A stretch of 64,000 nucleotides of DNA from Myotis daubentonii (GCF_963259705.1 NC_081848.1:55672895-55736894), one strand, 5' to 3'; counted from the stretch's first letter, positions 45,671 through 58,147 are shown. Notes: generated by a model from the letters alone, not told the origin. Translations and numbers: made by a program.

Positions 45671-46352
45671 GGGTGTCGACGGGCCCGTGTGGAAGGACGA
45701 CGCGATCCACCGCCCGAGGGATGGTGCCCCTAGGGTTCCCTCGCGCCCAAAAGATTGAACCACTGCCCCCAATCGCGCTTTAAAAGCGACCCCTCGCGAG
45801 GGAGGAGAGGCAGGAGAACTGATGTGTTTCCGCCTTCGTACCCCAGAGCAAGGACACAGTCTTTTTTCCCCCACCCTTCCCTGAGACCCACTGCGATGAG
45901 CGGTCTGTGTTCCTCCGTGGGCCAGAGCTGATCCTAGAGGGGCCAGGCCCTTCCTCTTCCTCACCCCTTGCCGCGTGGGTGGGACTCGCGCAGACCTAGG
46001 CCCCAACCCATACGCCCCAATCCCTTATGCGGTCCGTCGTCGGTCATGGCCTCTCCTTTCGTGAGCCCTGGAGACAGCTCTTTCCCACCCCCTGCGCGCC
46101 GAGCTCCGGTCCCAAGTGTAACAAGTGTAACGGTAACCTCTCCCACTCCCTATTCAGGACCACTTTTTGTAATACTTTTGTAATCTATTCCTGTAAATAA
46201 GAGTTGCTTTGCCCGAGCAGGAGCCCCGAGGGCTGTATTTATCTCTGAGGCATGGTGTGCAGTGCGAAAGGAACTTTGTATGTTTATACCAAAGGGGGGC
46301 GAGCCGCTGGCCTCGCTCAGGTGTTGGAAATAAAAATGCTAATTTATACCAA
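45671..46352 (+). other. MYOD1: MYOD1 3' UTR and polyadenylation signal
   Basis: A 3' UTR of about 680 bp. The canonical AATAAA is at 46329-46334, so cleavage is expected around 46350. A non-canonical AATAAG near 46196 is less likely to be used. Confidence 0.85.
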
Positions 46353-46527
46353 GGCGGTCCTGGCTTTCCCTAGGGGTCGGGGCAGACTACTGACCCAATA
46401 CAGCAGCTAGCCCTGCAGGTGGCAGGCGGATTGCAAGGAGGAGCTGGGAGAAGGAATGGAGGGGCACCTGTGTCTCCAACATGTGGGGAGGTTCTTATGA
46501 CCATGACCAACATGATCACACGTCAGT

Positions 46528-46946
46528 CAGTGGTTCTCATGTCAGATGCATATTAGAATGATCTGACTAGTTTATAAAGTGATCCATGCCTGCCCCCACC
46601 TCACCCCTGAGAATCTGTTTTATCTATCTGCCCCAGACACCTGGGGCCAGATACTGGTATTTCCTTTTTTTAAAATATATTTTTTATTGATTTCAGATAG
46701 GAAGGAAGTGGGAAAGAGAGATAGAAACAATGATGAGAGAGAATCGTTGATCAGCTACCTCCTGCACACCCCACACTGAGAATAGAGCCTGTAACCTGGG
46801 CATGTGCCCTGATTGAGAATTGAACTATGACCCCCTGGTTTATAGGTTGATGCTCAACCACTGAGACACACTGGCTGGGGTGGATATTGGTATTTCCAAA
46901 AGCTTCCCAGGTGATTCTGACGAGCATAAGAGATTGAGAATCACAC
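46528..46946 (+). mobile_element. MER5A-like hAT MITE split by a Ves SINE
   Basis: Starts CAGTGGTTCTCATGTCAGATGC and ends 'cccaggtgattctga...gattgagaatcacac', the MER5A layout. A Ves SINE interrupts its middle at 46665-46882. An old non-autonomous DNA transposon, common to eutherians. Confidence 0.7.
46665..46882 (-). mobile_element. Ves SINE inside MER5A
   Basis: Reverse Ves: T-rich tail, 'agaaacaatgatgagagagaatc' body, 'ccccctggtttataggttgatgctcaaccactgagacacactggctgg' head complement. A 15-bp duplication, gatactggtatttcc at 46650-46664 and gatattggtatttcc at 46883-46897, differs by one base. Confidence 0.9.
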
Positions 46947-46949
46947 TTC

Positions 46950-47860
46950 TCCATACACAGAGGGGAGCCAGAAGGGTCACTGAGAAGTCATGGCCCCAGG
47001 TGCCACTCAGAATCCTCATGGGTACAGAGGGTGTGCTATGGTGCTCACCGCATTACAAGGAAACACTAAACGAGTGTAAAGGGGCATGGCAAGCTGCCTG
47101 GTACTCACAGGCTCTTAGCGATAGGTGTAAACACAAGGGGACATCGTTGAAGATGAGGCAGGCCCAGACGTCTCAGCTCAGCCAGTAACCAGGCACCTCA
47201 GGTAGAGCATCTCAGCCAGCACTCTGATCCCCTAAGACCCAGACCCTGCAAGGAGAGGGGCACGTGCAAACCTGCATCCCGCAGGTGGCACAGATGCTCT
47301 CATCAAGATATGGACACTCTGGGAGCAGAGATGGGGCCACTGATTTAGCCAAGGTGCTGGGGAAGAGGTGCCACTTGAGCTGAATCTTGAGAAACAAGAA
47401 AAACAACCCACACACAACCACAGGGGAGAGTTCATACACACACATACTCACACAAATACACACAGAGGCACTTCTGCCCTCCCATCCTCCCGCCTGGCAA
47501 AAATTCTTCCCCATTCACATGCCACCCCAACCCCACCCCCTAACACTCAAGACATCAGTGCTTCCTATTCCCACCCTTACAGACCCTTTTCCCCTCGAAA
47601 ACCTTATAAGCCCACTTTCAAGGGCTCCTCTCACCAAGTGGAGGCCCTGGGGGAAGCAGGCACGATGTGATGCCAGCAGGAAGGGCCTCATTTCCTATCT
47701 GAGCATCTGCTCTCTGCTCCCAGGAGAGCCTTTGCTCTCCCCAACGCAGGGTCCCTGAGGAGCCAGCAGGGTTGCTCTGTTACTAATGATCCTCTGCTTG
47801 TCTCCTGGCTGCTTCCCCAGATGTGCCTCTGGGTGTCTTACACTCGTTGAGACCCCTTGG
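46950..47860. other. intergenic, nothing recognised
   Basis: Short CA-rich patch near 47440-47462; otherwise no identifiable gene or repeat. Confidence 0.35.
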
Positions 47861-47864
47861 GGCT

Positions 47865-48600
47865 CATTCATGAATTCATTCATTTAACAGATGCCAAGCC
47901 CCATGCTGGGTGAATGCAGAGACCAGTGGACACAGTTCCTGCCCTCGGGAAGCACCCAGACATTTGGGAAAATTGTATCTGTCAGCAGCTGGTTACATGA
48001 CAATGAATTAAGTGCTATAATGGGGGTATATGCAGCAGAGGGAACACAGTAGGGACAGAAGGGACAGACAAGCAGGTCGCCCCTAATAAGAATCTTGAAG
48101 GAGTTGGTCAGGAAAGAGGAGCCAATGGGGTTGCTCCAAGCTGAGGAGACAGTCAGTACAAAGACCCGGAGATGACAGAAAGCAAACTGTGCCTTCATGA
48201 AACCAAAGCTGCTCACGGTGAGGGGCCAGAGGCGAGATGGAGAAAAAGCAGAGGCAGGGCCACAGTGATCTCATTTGGGCTTTATCCTGAAGGCAATGGG
48301 GAGCCATAGAAAGTCTAAACAGGGGAAGGATTCAAATAAGTCTATATTTCAGAAAGGCCAGTCTGGGCTGGCAGAAAAGGTAGGATGGGAGACATGTCAG
48401 AAGTGCCACCGGAGGACACACAGCGTGGCCTGAACTGGGATAGTGACTGGCGATGGGAGAGAAAGCATAAGAGTGGAAAGAGTTGTGCCAGGCAAAGCTT
48501 CGGTATTGAGGGTACCGTGGAGAACCTGGAAGGCACAGTCCTTACCCTCATACAGCTGAAAATCCACTGGGGAAACAGCCATTAGACAAAGAACCAAATG
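47865..48600 (-). mobile_element. L2 LINE remnant, minus strand
   Basis: Complement of L2: 'attcatgaattcattcatttaacagatgccaagccccatgctggg', 'cacagttcctgccctcgggaagc', 'ggttgctccaagctgaggag', and 'atttgggctttatcctgaaggcaatggggagccatagaaag'. Non-coding. Confidence 0.7.
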
Positions 48601-48647
48601 GACAGATGCAATGTTATAAATGCTGAGAGGTGCTATAAGAAAAAGTT

Positions 48648-48697
48648 ACAAGGGGGCATCTGTAACACTTTCAACAATAAAGATCAATTTTTAAAAA
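48648..48697 (+). mobile_element. bat L1 3' terminus, extremely 5'-truncated
   Basis: 'gggggcatctgtaacactttcaacaataaagatcaa' is the plus-strand version of the L1 terminus seen at 12894-12970, ending in an A-rich tail. AAAAAGT on both sides may be its target duplication. Confidence 0.5.
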
Positions 48698-48699
48698 GT

Positions 48700-49350
48700 A
48701 TAGAGTGTAATGACAGATGATCATGGGGTATGAGAAGTTAACCAGGTGTGGAGAGGAGGAGGCAGAGTTTCTACACGGAGGGAATTAATCACAAAAATGA
48801 AGAGGGCTCCGGTGGCCTAGAGGGAGCTAGTGTGCAATTAGGGAAAGGTGTCCCTCCTTCCCGAGGACACTGCCGTGCACAAGGCAGCCACGACTGGACT
48901 GCAGCCCCACTCACTGCTCAGCCAGGTGCACTTGTGCAGTGAGCAGCCTGCATAATCGTCACGTGGAAGAGGCAGTAAAGACTATGCAGCCCACCAGATG
49001 CAGTGGAAAGGAGTGGGCAAGCCTGGCGAGAAAAATGAGCAAGATGGGGAAGGCAGAAGAAAGAGGAGATGAGGTGGGAGATAAATACAAAAATGATGAT
49101 GGTGCTGCTGCTGAACAACAGTTGGTCCTAGCTCAGGTTTTTTCTCATGTATAAGATACTACTTAAATCCTCTCCACACACCTCACCACTGTTAAAGGGA
49201 AATGATAAAATGTGAGACGGTGTAATGTTTGTTTTTACACGGCCCATAGTTATTTTTTACAGACAACATTTAACAGCAGGTTTTAATTCATACAGAACTT
49301 CCCCAGTATCAGGGGCGCGTGAGTCCCAGCTGATGTCAATGGCTGCATGA
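48700..49350. other. intergenic, nothing recognised
   Basis: No gene or clear repeat was found. Confidence 0.35.
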
Positions 49351-49354
49351 TTCC

Positions 49355-49500
49355 TGGGATCTAAGCCGGCTGTGCTGCTGACCAGTTTTGAGATCCTGGG
49401 GATGTGGCTTAACCCATCTGGACTTGGGCTTTCTCTCTGTGGAAGAGATTAGTGAGCTTAAAAGGTATGTTCTGAAATTCTTTAGTAATTCACTCAAAGC
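49355..49500 (+). mobile_element. MIR SINE fragment
   Basis: 'ggctgtgctgctgaccagttttgagatcctggggatgtggcttaaccc' followed by the cTCTgtgg... block fits a diverged plus-strand MIR. Confidence 0.5.
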
Positions 49501-49619
49501 ATTTCAGAAAAAGATATTTTTTTTTTTTTTACAGATAAGGGAACTGGGACCATGACAAATAGATTTTTCTCAGCGTAAGCAAGTAATTTATAACCTCCTG
49601 CTTTACTGATCCTCCTTTT

Positions 49620-51310
49620 ACTTTTCTCTATGTTTTATTGAGATATAATTCATATACCATAAAATTCACCCTTTTAGAGTGTCCAATTCAGTGGCTTGTA
49701 CTATATTCCCAATCTTGTGCAACCATCCCCACTAATCTATTTTCATTTCTATGGGTTTGCTTCTTCCGGGCAATGGAATCACACACGATGTGGTCTTTTG
49801 TGTCTGGCTTCTTTCACTTAGCACAATGTGTTCAAGGTTAATCCATGTTGTAGCATTTATCAGTACTTCATTCCTTTATTTTGCTGAATAATATTCAATT
49901 GTATAGATATGTCACACTTTGTTTATCCAGTCATCAGTTGATAGATATTTGGGTTATTTCCACTTTTTAGCTGTTATACATACTGGTGCTAGGAACATTG
50001 ACCTGCAAGTTTTGGGGTAAACATATGCTTTTAATTCTTTTGTGCATATACCTAAAAGTGAAATTGCTGGGTATATCATAACCCTATGTTTAAATTTTTG
50101 AGGAACTGCCAAAGATTCCCCCAAAGCAGCTGCACCATTTTACATTCCTATCAGCAATGTATGAGGGTTCCAATTTCTCCACATCCTAACAACACTGTTA
50201 TTGTCTTTATTGTAGCCATCATCCTAGTGGGTGTGAAGTGGTATCTCATTGTGGTTTTGATTTTGCATTTCCCTAATGATTAACGATGCTGAGCACTTTT
50301 CCTGTGCTTTTTGGCCATGTGTATACAGCGGGGCCTTGACTTACGAGTGTCCCAACTAACGAGTTTTTCGAGATACGAGCCGTCTCTCGGCCGATTTTTT
50401 GCTTTGAGTTGCGAGCTAAAATTCGGGTTACGAGCCAGCTTCAGATACCCCACCACTAGTTGGCGCAGCGAATGTCACAGTGAACACCACAACATCCGCC
50501 CAGCATCACATGTCTCACCCGTTCACTTTATGATTTGACATACGAGTAATTTGAGTTACGAACTCCGTCACGGAACGAATTAAACTCGTAAGTCAAGGCC
50601 CCACTGTACCTTCTTTGGAGAAATTGAGTTTTTTAATCCTTTGTCCATTTTAAAATTAGGTTCTTTGTCTTTTTATTGCTGTGATGAGTTCTTCATACAT
50701 TCTAAATACTGGACCTTTACCAGAGATATGATTTGCAAATATTTTCCATCATCCTCTGCATTGTCTTTTCACTTTCTTGCTTGTTTGCTTTCTTGAAGCA
50801 CAAATTTGTTTTTTATATTTTGATAAAGTCTAATATGCCCATATGTTCCTTTTGTTGCCTGTGTTTCTGGCGTCTTATCTAAGAAACCATTACCTGATCC
50901 AAGTTCTTCTAAGAGTTTTATAGTTTCAGCTCTTACTTTTAGGTATTGGATCCATTTTTAGTCCATTTTTGTAAGTGATAGGACAAAGGAATCCAACTTC
51001 ATCCTTTTGTACGTGGATATCAGGTGTCCCCACACTATTTATGTTGAAAAAAAACTGTATTTCCCCATTGAATTGTTGTGGCACCCTTGTAAAAAATTAA
51101 TTGCCCATAAATGTATGGGTTTATTTCTGGACTCTCAATTTTATTCCACTGATCTAAATGTCCATCCTTATGCCAAACATACAGTCTTAATTGTTGTAGC
51201 TTTGTAATATGTTTTGAAATCAGGAAGTGTAAGTCCTTCAACTTTTTTCTTTTCCAAGATGTTTCAGCTATACTGGGTCCTGTGCATTTCATGAATGTAC
51301 CTTTAAGTAG
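49620..51310 (-). mobile_element. L1M LINE (ORF2 3' part), minus strand, with nested MITE
   Basis: Complement of L1 ORF2: 'cataccataaaattcaccctttt', 'ctggcttctttcacttagcacaatg', 'cactttttagctgttatacatactgg', 'tgggtgtgaagtggtatctcattgtggttttgattttgcatttccctaatgat' and 'tttatttctggactctcaattttattccactgatctaaatgtcc'. Stops and indels abound, so it is inactive. It is interrupted by a 281-bp element at 50326-50606. Confidence 0.88.
50326..50606. mobile_element. TA-flanked MITE with 22-bp terminal inverted repeats (Tc1/mariner superfamily, pogo/Tigger-like)
   Basis: The two ends are inverted copies over 22 bp with one mismatch: left CAGCGGGGCCTTGACTTACG, right complement CAGTGGGGCCTTGACTTACG. TA dinucleotides flank it (50324-50325 and 50607-50608), and the surrounding L1 text reads through if the element plus one TA is removed. 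The interior repeats TTACGAG-like words and has no transposase frame. It keeps 21 CpGs in 281 bp while the host L1 has almost none, so it inserted recently. The family name is uncertain. Confidence 0.85.
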
Positions 51311-51339
51311 CTTGTCCTGGTGATATTTTCAAGAACCAC

Positions 51340-51720
51340 AAACCTTGCTGGGTACAATATGGCATGAAAATGTAAAGCAGGTTCTTTTTGGTGCCCAGAA
51401 AAAATAGTTATAGGTGGGTATGCTGATTTTTTTCATTTCTAGTCATTTCTGATGCAGCTTTTACATAATAAATGTTGTTTTGTTCACTGAACATCATTCT
51501 GTAATTGCAAAAAAAAATGTTGCAACTATTTGGGGGAGCATTATGAATGCTTCTCTGTAACCATAACTTATGTAAAAAGCATTATGTAGGTGTGTCCGGC
51601 AGTTAATAAAAATATTAAGCTAGTTTCCCTGGATTTTTCATGTTTATAATAATTGTGAGCTTTTTAAAATTTGCATCTGGTCCTGATTTCTTTTCTAAGT
51701 CTAAATAAATATTCACTTTT
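51340..51720 (+). other. unclassified AT-rich segment, possibly a 3' UTR retrocopy
   Basis: AT-rich, non-repetitive-looking DNA with several AATAAA/TTAATAAAAA motifs (for example AATAAA near 51704) and UTR-like texture. I cannot match it to a gene. It lacks a poly(A) tail: what follows 51720 is a T-run. Could be a decayed retrocopy or merely AT-rich intergenic sequence. Confidence 0.25.
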
Positions 51721-52319
51721 ATGCCCAACTTTCTAGTCTTCTTTTTTTTTTAAGAGTGACTCCCAAATGTCTAAACTTCAGGCCTCACAAAACCTGGGCC
51801 CACCCCTGCACACTGCTGACCATGCTTACCTGCAGACTGACTCACGCACAGGCGCCCACCAGGAACACACACAGGAGAACCCACAAGACTCCTATCAAGG
51901 GAGTCAAAGAGGGAGGAAGGCTCTTGGGATAGCCACGCATCTCCAGCAGCTTCTGGGAGAGCTCTGTGGCCCCTGCCCAGTCCTTCTGGGGATGCCCTTG
52001 CAAAAATGCCCACACCCACCTGCTTTCCCTATGCACCTGCAACCCTGACACCCTCATGCATCCTTCACCACAGCCATCATTGTTTCTCACTGCCCTCCCT
52101 CACTCCCATGGCCAGCAGCAAGAGGCACTGAGACCCTATCTTCCCCAGAACTAAGCCTAGGCAGGGCTGATGCTCTGCCCCTGGGCCATGCTGACACTTT
52201 GAGGGATGGGCGTTGCTGAGAAATGGCAGGAACTCATGGGGGTAAGGGCTGCTCACAAAGGGTGTGGAGGGGTGGCCATCCAAGAGAAGGGACGTAGGGG
52301 AAGGAGAGGAAGCTCAATG

Positions 52320-52435
52320 AGAGACACTATCTCATTTAATCCTCACAAAAGTGTTATTTCTTTTATGCAGACTAGGAAACAGAAACCTAGAGGTGAGAGT
52401 GGCCAGTTTACACAGCTAGAAAGCAACAAAATGAT
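52320..52435 (-). mobile_element. MIR SINE fragment
   Basis: 'atctcatttaatcctcacaaaagtgttatttcttttatgcagactaggaaacagaaacc' and 'cagtttacacagctagaaagc' are the reverse MIR order. Confidence 0.65.
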
Positions 52436-52439
52436 ATTT

Positions 52440-53250
52440 CTAACCAAAGTTGAGGACATTTTACCCCCCCAGAAGACATTTGGCAGTCTGTAGCCCTTGA
52501 TGGTCATGACTGGGGAAGGGATTCTACTGACATCTAGTGGGTAAGTGGTCAGGATGCTGCTAAACTTTCGGCAATGCACAGTACAGCCCCCACCACAAAG
52601 GATTATCTGGTCCGAAAAGCCAACGGTGCAGAGACTGAGAAACCCAGACCTAGCACTTCCCCAGAGTATTCTTCAACTTGGCTCCTTTCTCAAGTTCCCC
52701 GGTTCTAAGAGATCTGGGACCCACTTGCCCAGGGGTTTCAGGAAGGAACAGCTCAGCACCTACACATTCCCAGGTTAGGGACCAGGGTCCGTGCCCAAGC
52801 TAAGGGTCCGGCAGCCACAGTCACCAATTTCCCACTATTCCACCTGCAGATTCACTCTCCCCTGCCCATTAAAGGGAGGGTTCCTGTCTGGGGAGAAAAT
52901 GCCTGTCAGTCCCATTGTTTACTATCCTCCCAAAGCCTACTCTGTGTCCAGCTTAGGTTAGCTTCCGGATGTAGCCACAAGATGGCACCCCAACCCACCA
53001 GGTATGCTAAGGCTCTGGGCCTGGGAGAGCAGCATATAAGATGTGCCAACCTGGGCAAAGGCCTGGGGGCTGGCCTTGGGCCAGTTCCAGAGCCTAGCAG
53101 GGATAGATCAAAGGCCTGCAAGTGCCAGGTGAGGACATAGGCCAAATTTGGCTTCAGGACTCCCTTCACCTTTTTTTCTAGTCCAGCCCCAGTTCAAGTC
53201 CCACCACCCATCTTCCTGGAGCCCAGCAACCCCTCCCCTCTAGTCTGAAC
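52440..53250. other. intergenic, nothing recognised
   Basis: No identifiable gene or repeat. A TATAAG-containing unique stretch near 53032 is not supported as a promoter. Confidence 0.35.
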
Positions 53251-53259
53251 AAGAGAAAT

Positions 53260-53430
53260 TCCAGAGCTGAGGTGTTACTATAGGGCTTATTGTTATTCAT
53301 AGCCAACGATAAAGAAACTGAGGCATAGGGAATTCCAGTAACTTGCCCAAGGTCACAGCTAGTCAGGGGTGGAGCTGGGATGTGACCCAGGCAGTCTGGT
53401 TCTATGCTCGTAGCCACTGAACACCAACCA
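53260..53430 (-). mobile_element. MIR SINE
   Basis: 'gataaagaaactgaggcatagggaattccagtaacttgcccaaggtcacagctagtcaggggtggagctgggatgtgacccaggcagtctggtt' is a well-preserved reverse MIR. Confidence 0.8.
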
Positions 53431-55230
53431 TTTCATCAGTGCACTGCCCCCCGCCCACCCCACGCCACTGGTCCTAACGACCCTAGCATGGGACCACAAA
53501 CTTTCCTCTCTGAAAGGGAGGGGGCAAATGGCTATGAGTGTGTGTGTGGGGGGGGGGGAGCACACCTCAAGAATGAAAAGGAGTGAGGCTCTTGGCTGGG
53601 CTGAGGGTCTGTGGTTAGTGGTTGTGGGTGAGAAGCTAAGGCTCCATCAGCAATTCCTCCTCCCACCCCCTTTTCTCTGGGGCCTTTTTCCTTCTTGTCC
53701 TATAGTGCCCTCTTGGTTTTTCTGGGCTTTCTGCAAATGCCAGCCTTCTTACAGTGTGAAGAGGGTGTGAGAAAAGAGACTTTTATGTCCCTGCTTAGGA
53801 CAGAGAAGGTGGGGGGTGGGGCATTCTTTGAGGCCTGCGCTGGGGGTGTCATCAAGGACAAAGGTGAGAATCCTGAAGTGGGACAGTGTGGGGTACCTCG
53901 GGGGCAGCTCCCCTCTCCCACCTGGGCGGCTCTTCTCTCTGAGCCTTCTCCGCTGGCCTCAGAGGGGCTGGGTTTTAGGATGTGATGGACACCCTTTGAC
54001 ACTCCCCTGCCCTCCAACCCTGGCCTGCTTCTTTTTCTAGCACATCCTGCAGGACCAGGCCCAACCAGAGCTCCTAGTCCCCCAACCTTCTCACCCAACC
54101 TCCCCGCTCCTAGGAGCCCTATGCCTCTCTGTCTTTCCCCCTTCTTCTCTCCACCATCTGGGCATATTTCAGCTTCCCACCGTGACTCACCATGGGTAGT
54201 GGCCTGAGTGGGCTCCACACTGACTCCCTGAGAGGCCCTGACTAAGTCCCTCCCTCTGCCTCGGTCTCAATTACGGACTCCAGACTCCTGTGGCCTCTGA
54301 CACTGGATTCTAGGACCCTGGCCCCTCTCCTGGCCTTTCTCAGATCATCCAGGCTCTGATTGAGGAGCTCCTGTGCCCTGGGCACTGGGGAGGGAAGCAA
54401 ACAAGAAGCATGCCCGGAGGAGCTGATCTCGCTTTCTGGAAACAAGATGAGCTACAGTGAAGGTTGCGGAGTTAACTTGGATCCCAGGGGGTCCTGCAGG
54501 AGAGGGAAGGGATGGAATCCTGGGCCCTGTGGCTGCCACAGAAGGTTTCCTAGGAGGTAAAGAGGGGTGATTGTCCGGCTGGAAGGAAGGGAAGGTTTGG
54601 AAAGGCTCTTTCTCGCTCTCCCCATCCTGATTTCTCCCAGCCAGGTGTATGCGTGTCTCCGTCCCTGTGGGTCTCTCCTTTTCTTTTCCTTCTTAGGTCT
54701 CCATTTTTCTATTGTATCACCTCCTTGCTTTGGGGCAGGGCTTTCTGAGCGCCTGTGTGAGGAGATCTGACTCTGGGCCAGGCTGAGCCACAGCAGGTCA
54801 GGCCTCCTTGTGGTGAGGGGATGGGGCTCACTGGCTGGGCTGAGAGGGAAACTCAAAGCACTCCCATCCCTGCGGGATTCTGAGATTGCAGGGGGAATGG
54901 CTCCCATTTAGAGGAATAACACAGACCAATCTCTGAGGGAGGACTGGCCCCTCCGTCCTGGCCCCATACTCCAGCCTTCTCTCTAACTCTGCCCATCTCC
55001 ACCCGTTTCTGCCCTAACTCTGCCTGTCTCTTGTCTCTCCTCTTGTCCTTCTCTCCTATCCCTCATCTCTTGCCCCACCCCTGGCCTCTCTCCAACCCTC
55101 TCTACTCCTCCAAACCTTTCCCCCACCACTCACAGATTTCCCTGGGGCAGGGCTGGGATTCCCCTGGCCAGGCGAGAAGAGAGATGCCAGCAGCACAGCT
55201 TTGTCCCTAGGCCCACAACAGTGTCTGCGG
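53430..55230. other. intergenic between MYOD1 and KCNC1, nothing recognised
   Basis: GC-moderate unique DNA with short G-runs (53548-53560) and C-rich stretches. No gene, RNA or repeat family was recognised on either strand. Confidence 0.35.
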
Positions 55231-55239
55231 GTCAGTGTC

Positions 55240-55420
55240 AAGGGACAGCTGTCCGCACAGTTAGCAAGTGCCGACAGGTAAATAAGAGTCTCCTGTCTTC
55301 TTAATTAAATCGCCCTTTGCCCAGGCAGCCTTGTGTTCGATTGAGCTGGGCTGAGATCAATAAGCCTCTTTCCCAGCACAGCCACCCCTGGAGCTGGGCC
55401 TGACCTTCCCAGCCCTGTCC
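55240..55420. promoter_or_regulatory. candidate conserved element upstream of KCNC1
   Basis: Unique sequence around 'cttcttaattaaatcgccctttgccc' (55297-55322), with homeobox-like TTAATTAAAT and 'gctgggctgagatcaataagcc'. It lies roughly 2 kb upstream of the KCNC1 start codon. Enhancer function is inferred from texture only. Confidence 0.3.
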
Positions 55421-56080
55421 AGGCCCACCTGCCCACTTCCCCCCCCCCCACCCCCCACCCCCAGGGTCATCTTTGAAGCTGTAGGGATCACAGCAGGCAG
55501 CTGCTCCCATCCAGCCCCAGACCCAGGGCAGCTGACGTCCTGCCGTGAGAGGAGGGATTGTCAACCTTCAGGACCACCTTCTGACCTCTAAGGGTAGAGT
55601 GCCCCTCTCATAAGGGATCCCCATAAGGATCCAGGGCTAGTGAGGGAGAATCAGTGAGCGGGATCAATATGGTAGAATGTGTGGCACTCACAGGAGACTA
55701 GGGTCAGCCTGCAGTTATGAAAGGCCGGGGTCAGTAGGGGTCAAAAGGGGTTAATAAGCATCCTGGGTTATTGGATTCTTAGTGGAGAGCTTAGGGGACA
55801 GCATGTGTGTTATATGTATGGAGGTGGGGGAGACATTTTGGGGTCCATGCGAGAGGGTACCTTTGAAAGGATCACGTGGGCTTCAGCTCCCGTGGCAAGG
55901 GTCAGTATTAAAGGGTTGCTTGGAGCGGTGTCTCTCATAGGGATGGGGCCTCTCGGTTCACTAGGGGTTAAGACAGTCCCCAATTTGAAAAGAGAAGGGC
56001 AGGTGCGATACTCCTCTCACCTCAGTCTGACCTGGGGAGACTGACCTAGACGTCTCCCGGAGCCCTCGTCCATCCAGTGG
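55420..56080. other. KCNC1 upstream flank, nothing definite
   Basis: A poly-C run (55439-55461) and a TGACGTCC near-CRE at about 55533 are visible. The rat Kv3.1 promoter is reported to contain a CRE-type element, but this site is not shown to be equivalent. Confidence 0.3.
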
Positions 56081-57406
56081 CTTTCCCTCCCCGAAAAATG
56101 AAGCGTTGGCGGGTGCCGGGAGGGCGCCCCCAGCGCCGGGGTTGAGGGAGGCCCAGCTCCTTGCGGGGCTGGGAGGGGGCGCGGAATCAGGGCTCTTTAG
56201 GACCCAGCGCGGCGCCTCCCTCCGGGGGCGAGTGCGGCTGCGCGCGCCGTTTGCCCGTGTCCGGAGAGCGGCGGGCTGGACGCGGACCGCGCGAGCGAGC
56301 AAGCGAGCAAGAGAGCCAGGCAGCAGCCCGGGCGGCAGCAGCGTCGCGGCGGCGGCCGCTCCGCGCCTCACCACCCCGGCCTCGCCTCGCCGCGCCCCGA
56401 CCTGCCACCCCCACCTCCCCGGCGCGACCACCGCAGCCCCCTCTCTTCGGCCGGCATCGCCAAGCGCCTGCCTGGAGCGAGGCGCGGAGCGCGGAGCGCG
56501 GAGCGCAGAGGCACCGGAGCCAGTGCCCGCGGGCCCCGCAGACCGAATCCAGCCCGGAGAACCCCCGCCGGGCCCCGCAAGGCTCCACAACTGGGAGCTG
56601 TCCCTTCAGCACCGCAGCCGGAGTCCGAGCGCAGCCCAGCGGAACCCCAGCTTGAGCCGGAGCGCAGCGCTCCACGGCAGCCGCACCGAGCAGCGTTCCC
56701 GTGCCCCTGTCCAGGGGCCCCGCCATCTCCTCCAAGAGGCGGGGAGAAGGAGCGAGCAGGGCGGGCAGGCGGGCAGGCGCGCCCGCCACCGGGGGGAGCA
56801 GGCAGCCAGGCAAGGAAAGAGGGAGGGGGCCGGAGCCCGCCCTGCGCCCCTAGCTGCAGCCCAGCCACGCAGGGAGGAAGGCAGCGGGCACCCATCTCCC
56901 CCGCGCCGAGAGCGCGCTGCGGCGACCACTGCACAACGGAGCGCCAATTTCCCCTCCACCCCTCCTCCTGGGGGCTGGTCTATCTGCCTGGCTCTGGGAG
57001 CAGCTGACCTTACCCTCAAAAGCTTTGTGTCGCTTTCTACATTTTCTCGCTGAGATGGGGACGGGAGCCCGGTCCCCCCACCCTCTTTTCCCTCCTCCCG
57101 GGGCTCGCCGCTGAGCGCCCACCCCTCCCTCTCTTCCTCGTTCCCTCTCTCCCGCCCTCCTTTCCTCCTCTGCCTCCTCCGCAGCCGGACCAGCTCCCTC
57201 CTACATCTGGCGCCTAGAGACCCTTGGGATCCCGCACACACTCACTGCCCTGGACCAGCACCCGACAGAAACCTCCCTGAGGGGCTTGGGTCGCCAGAGC
57301 CGCTGATCTCTGTCCCCTCCAACCCCGCACCCCCGACGGCTGGGGGGAGAGGGGAGGAGGCCGCGCGCCCCCTCCCCGGCGCCAACTCCCCCTGGCGGCC
57401 GCTCCC

Positions 57407-57428
57407 ATGGGTGTCGCTGGGCCGCGCC

Positions 57429-57436
<8 letters not shown>
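57407..57436 (+). promoter_or_regulatory. upstream ORF 1 in the KCNC1 leader
   Basis: An ATG at 57407 in frame with the main start reads nine codons and stops at TAA (57434-57436), 12 nt before the KCNC1 ATG. The in-frame stop confirms that the protein cannot start further upstream in this frame. Confidence 0.6.

Positions 57437-58147
<711 letters not shown>

Larger units (their letters stand above)
43480..46000. promoter_or_regulatory. CpG island covering MYOD1
   Basis: GC-rich, CpG-dense DNA from just upstream of the promoter through exon 3. Typical of developmental regulator genes that are kept unmethylated and are Polycomb-regulated outside muscle. Confidence 0.8.

Noticed and set aside
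56106..57053. 315-codon open frame on the plus strand upstream of KCNC1
   Set aside because: It lies within the KCNC1 CpG island; high GC removes stop codons by chance. The peptide is Arg/Pro/Ala-rich without any known domain, and long frames exist on the other strand too.
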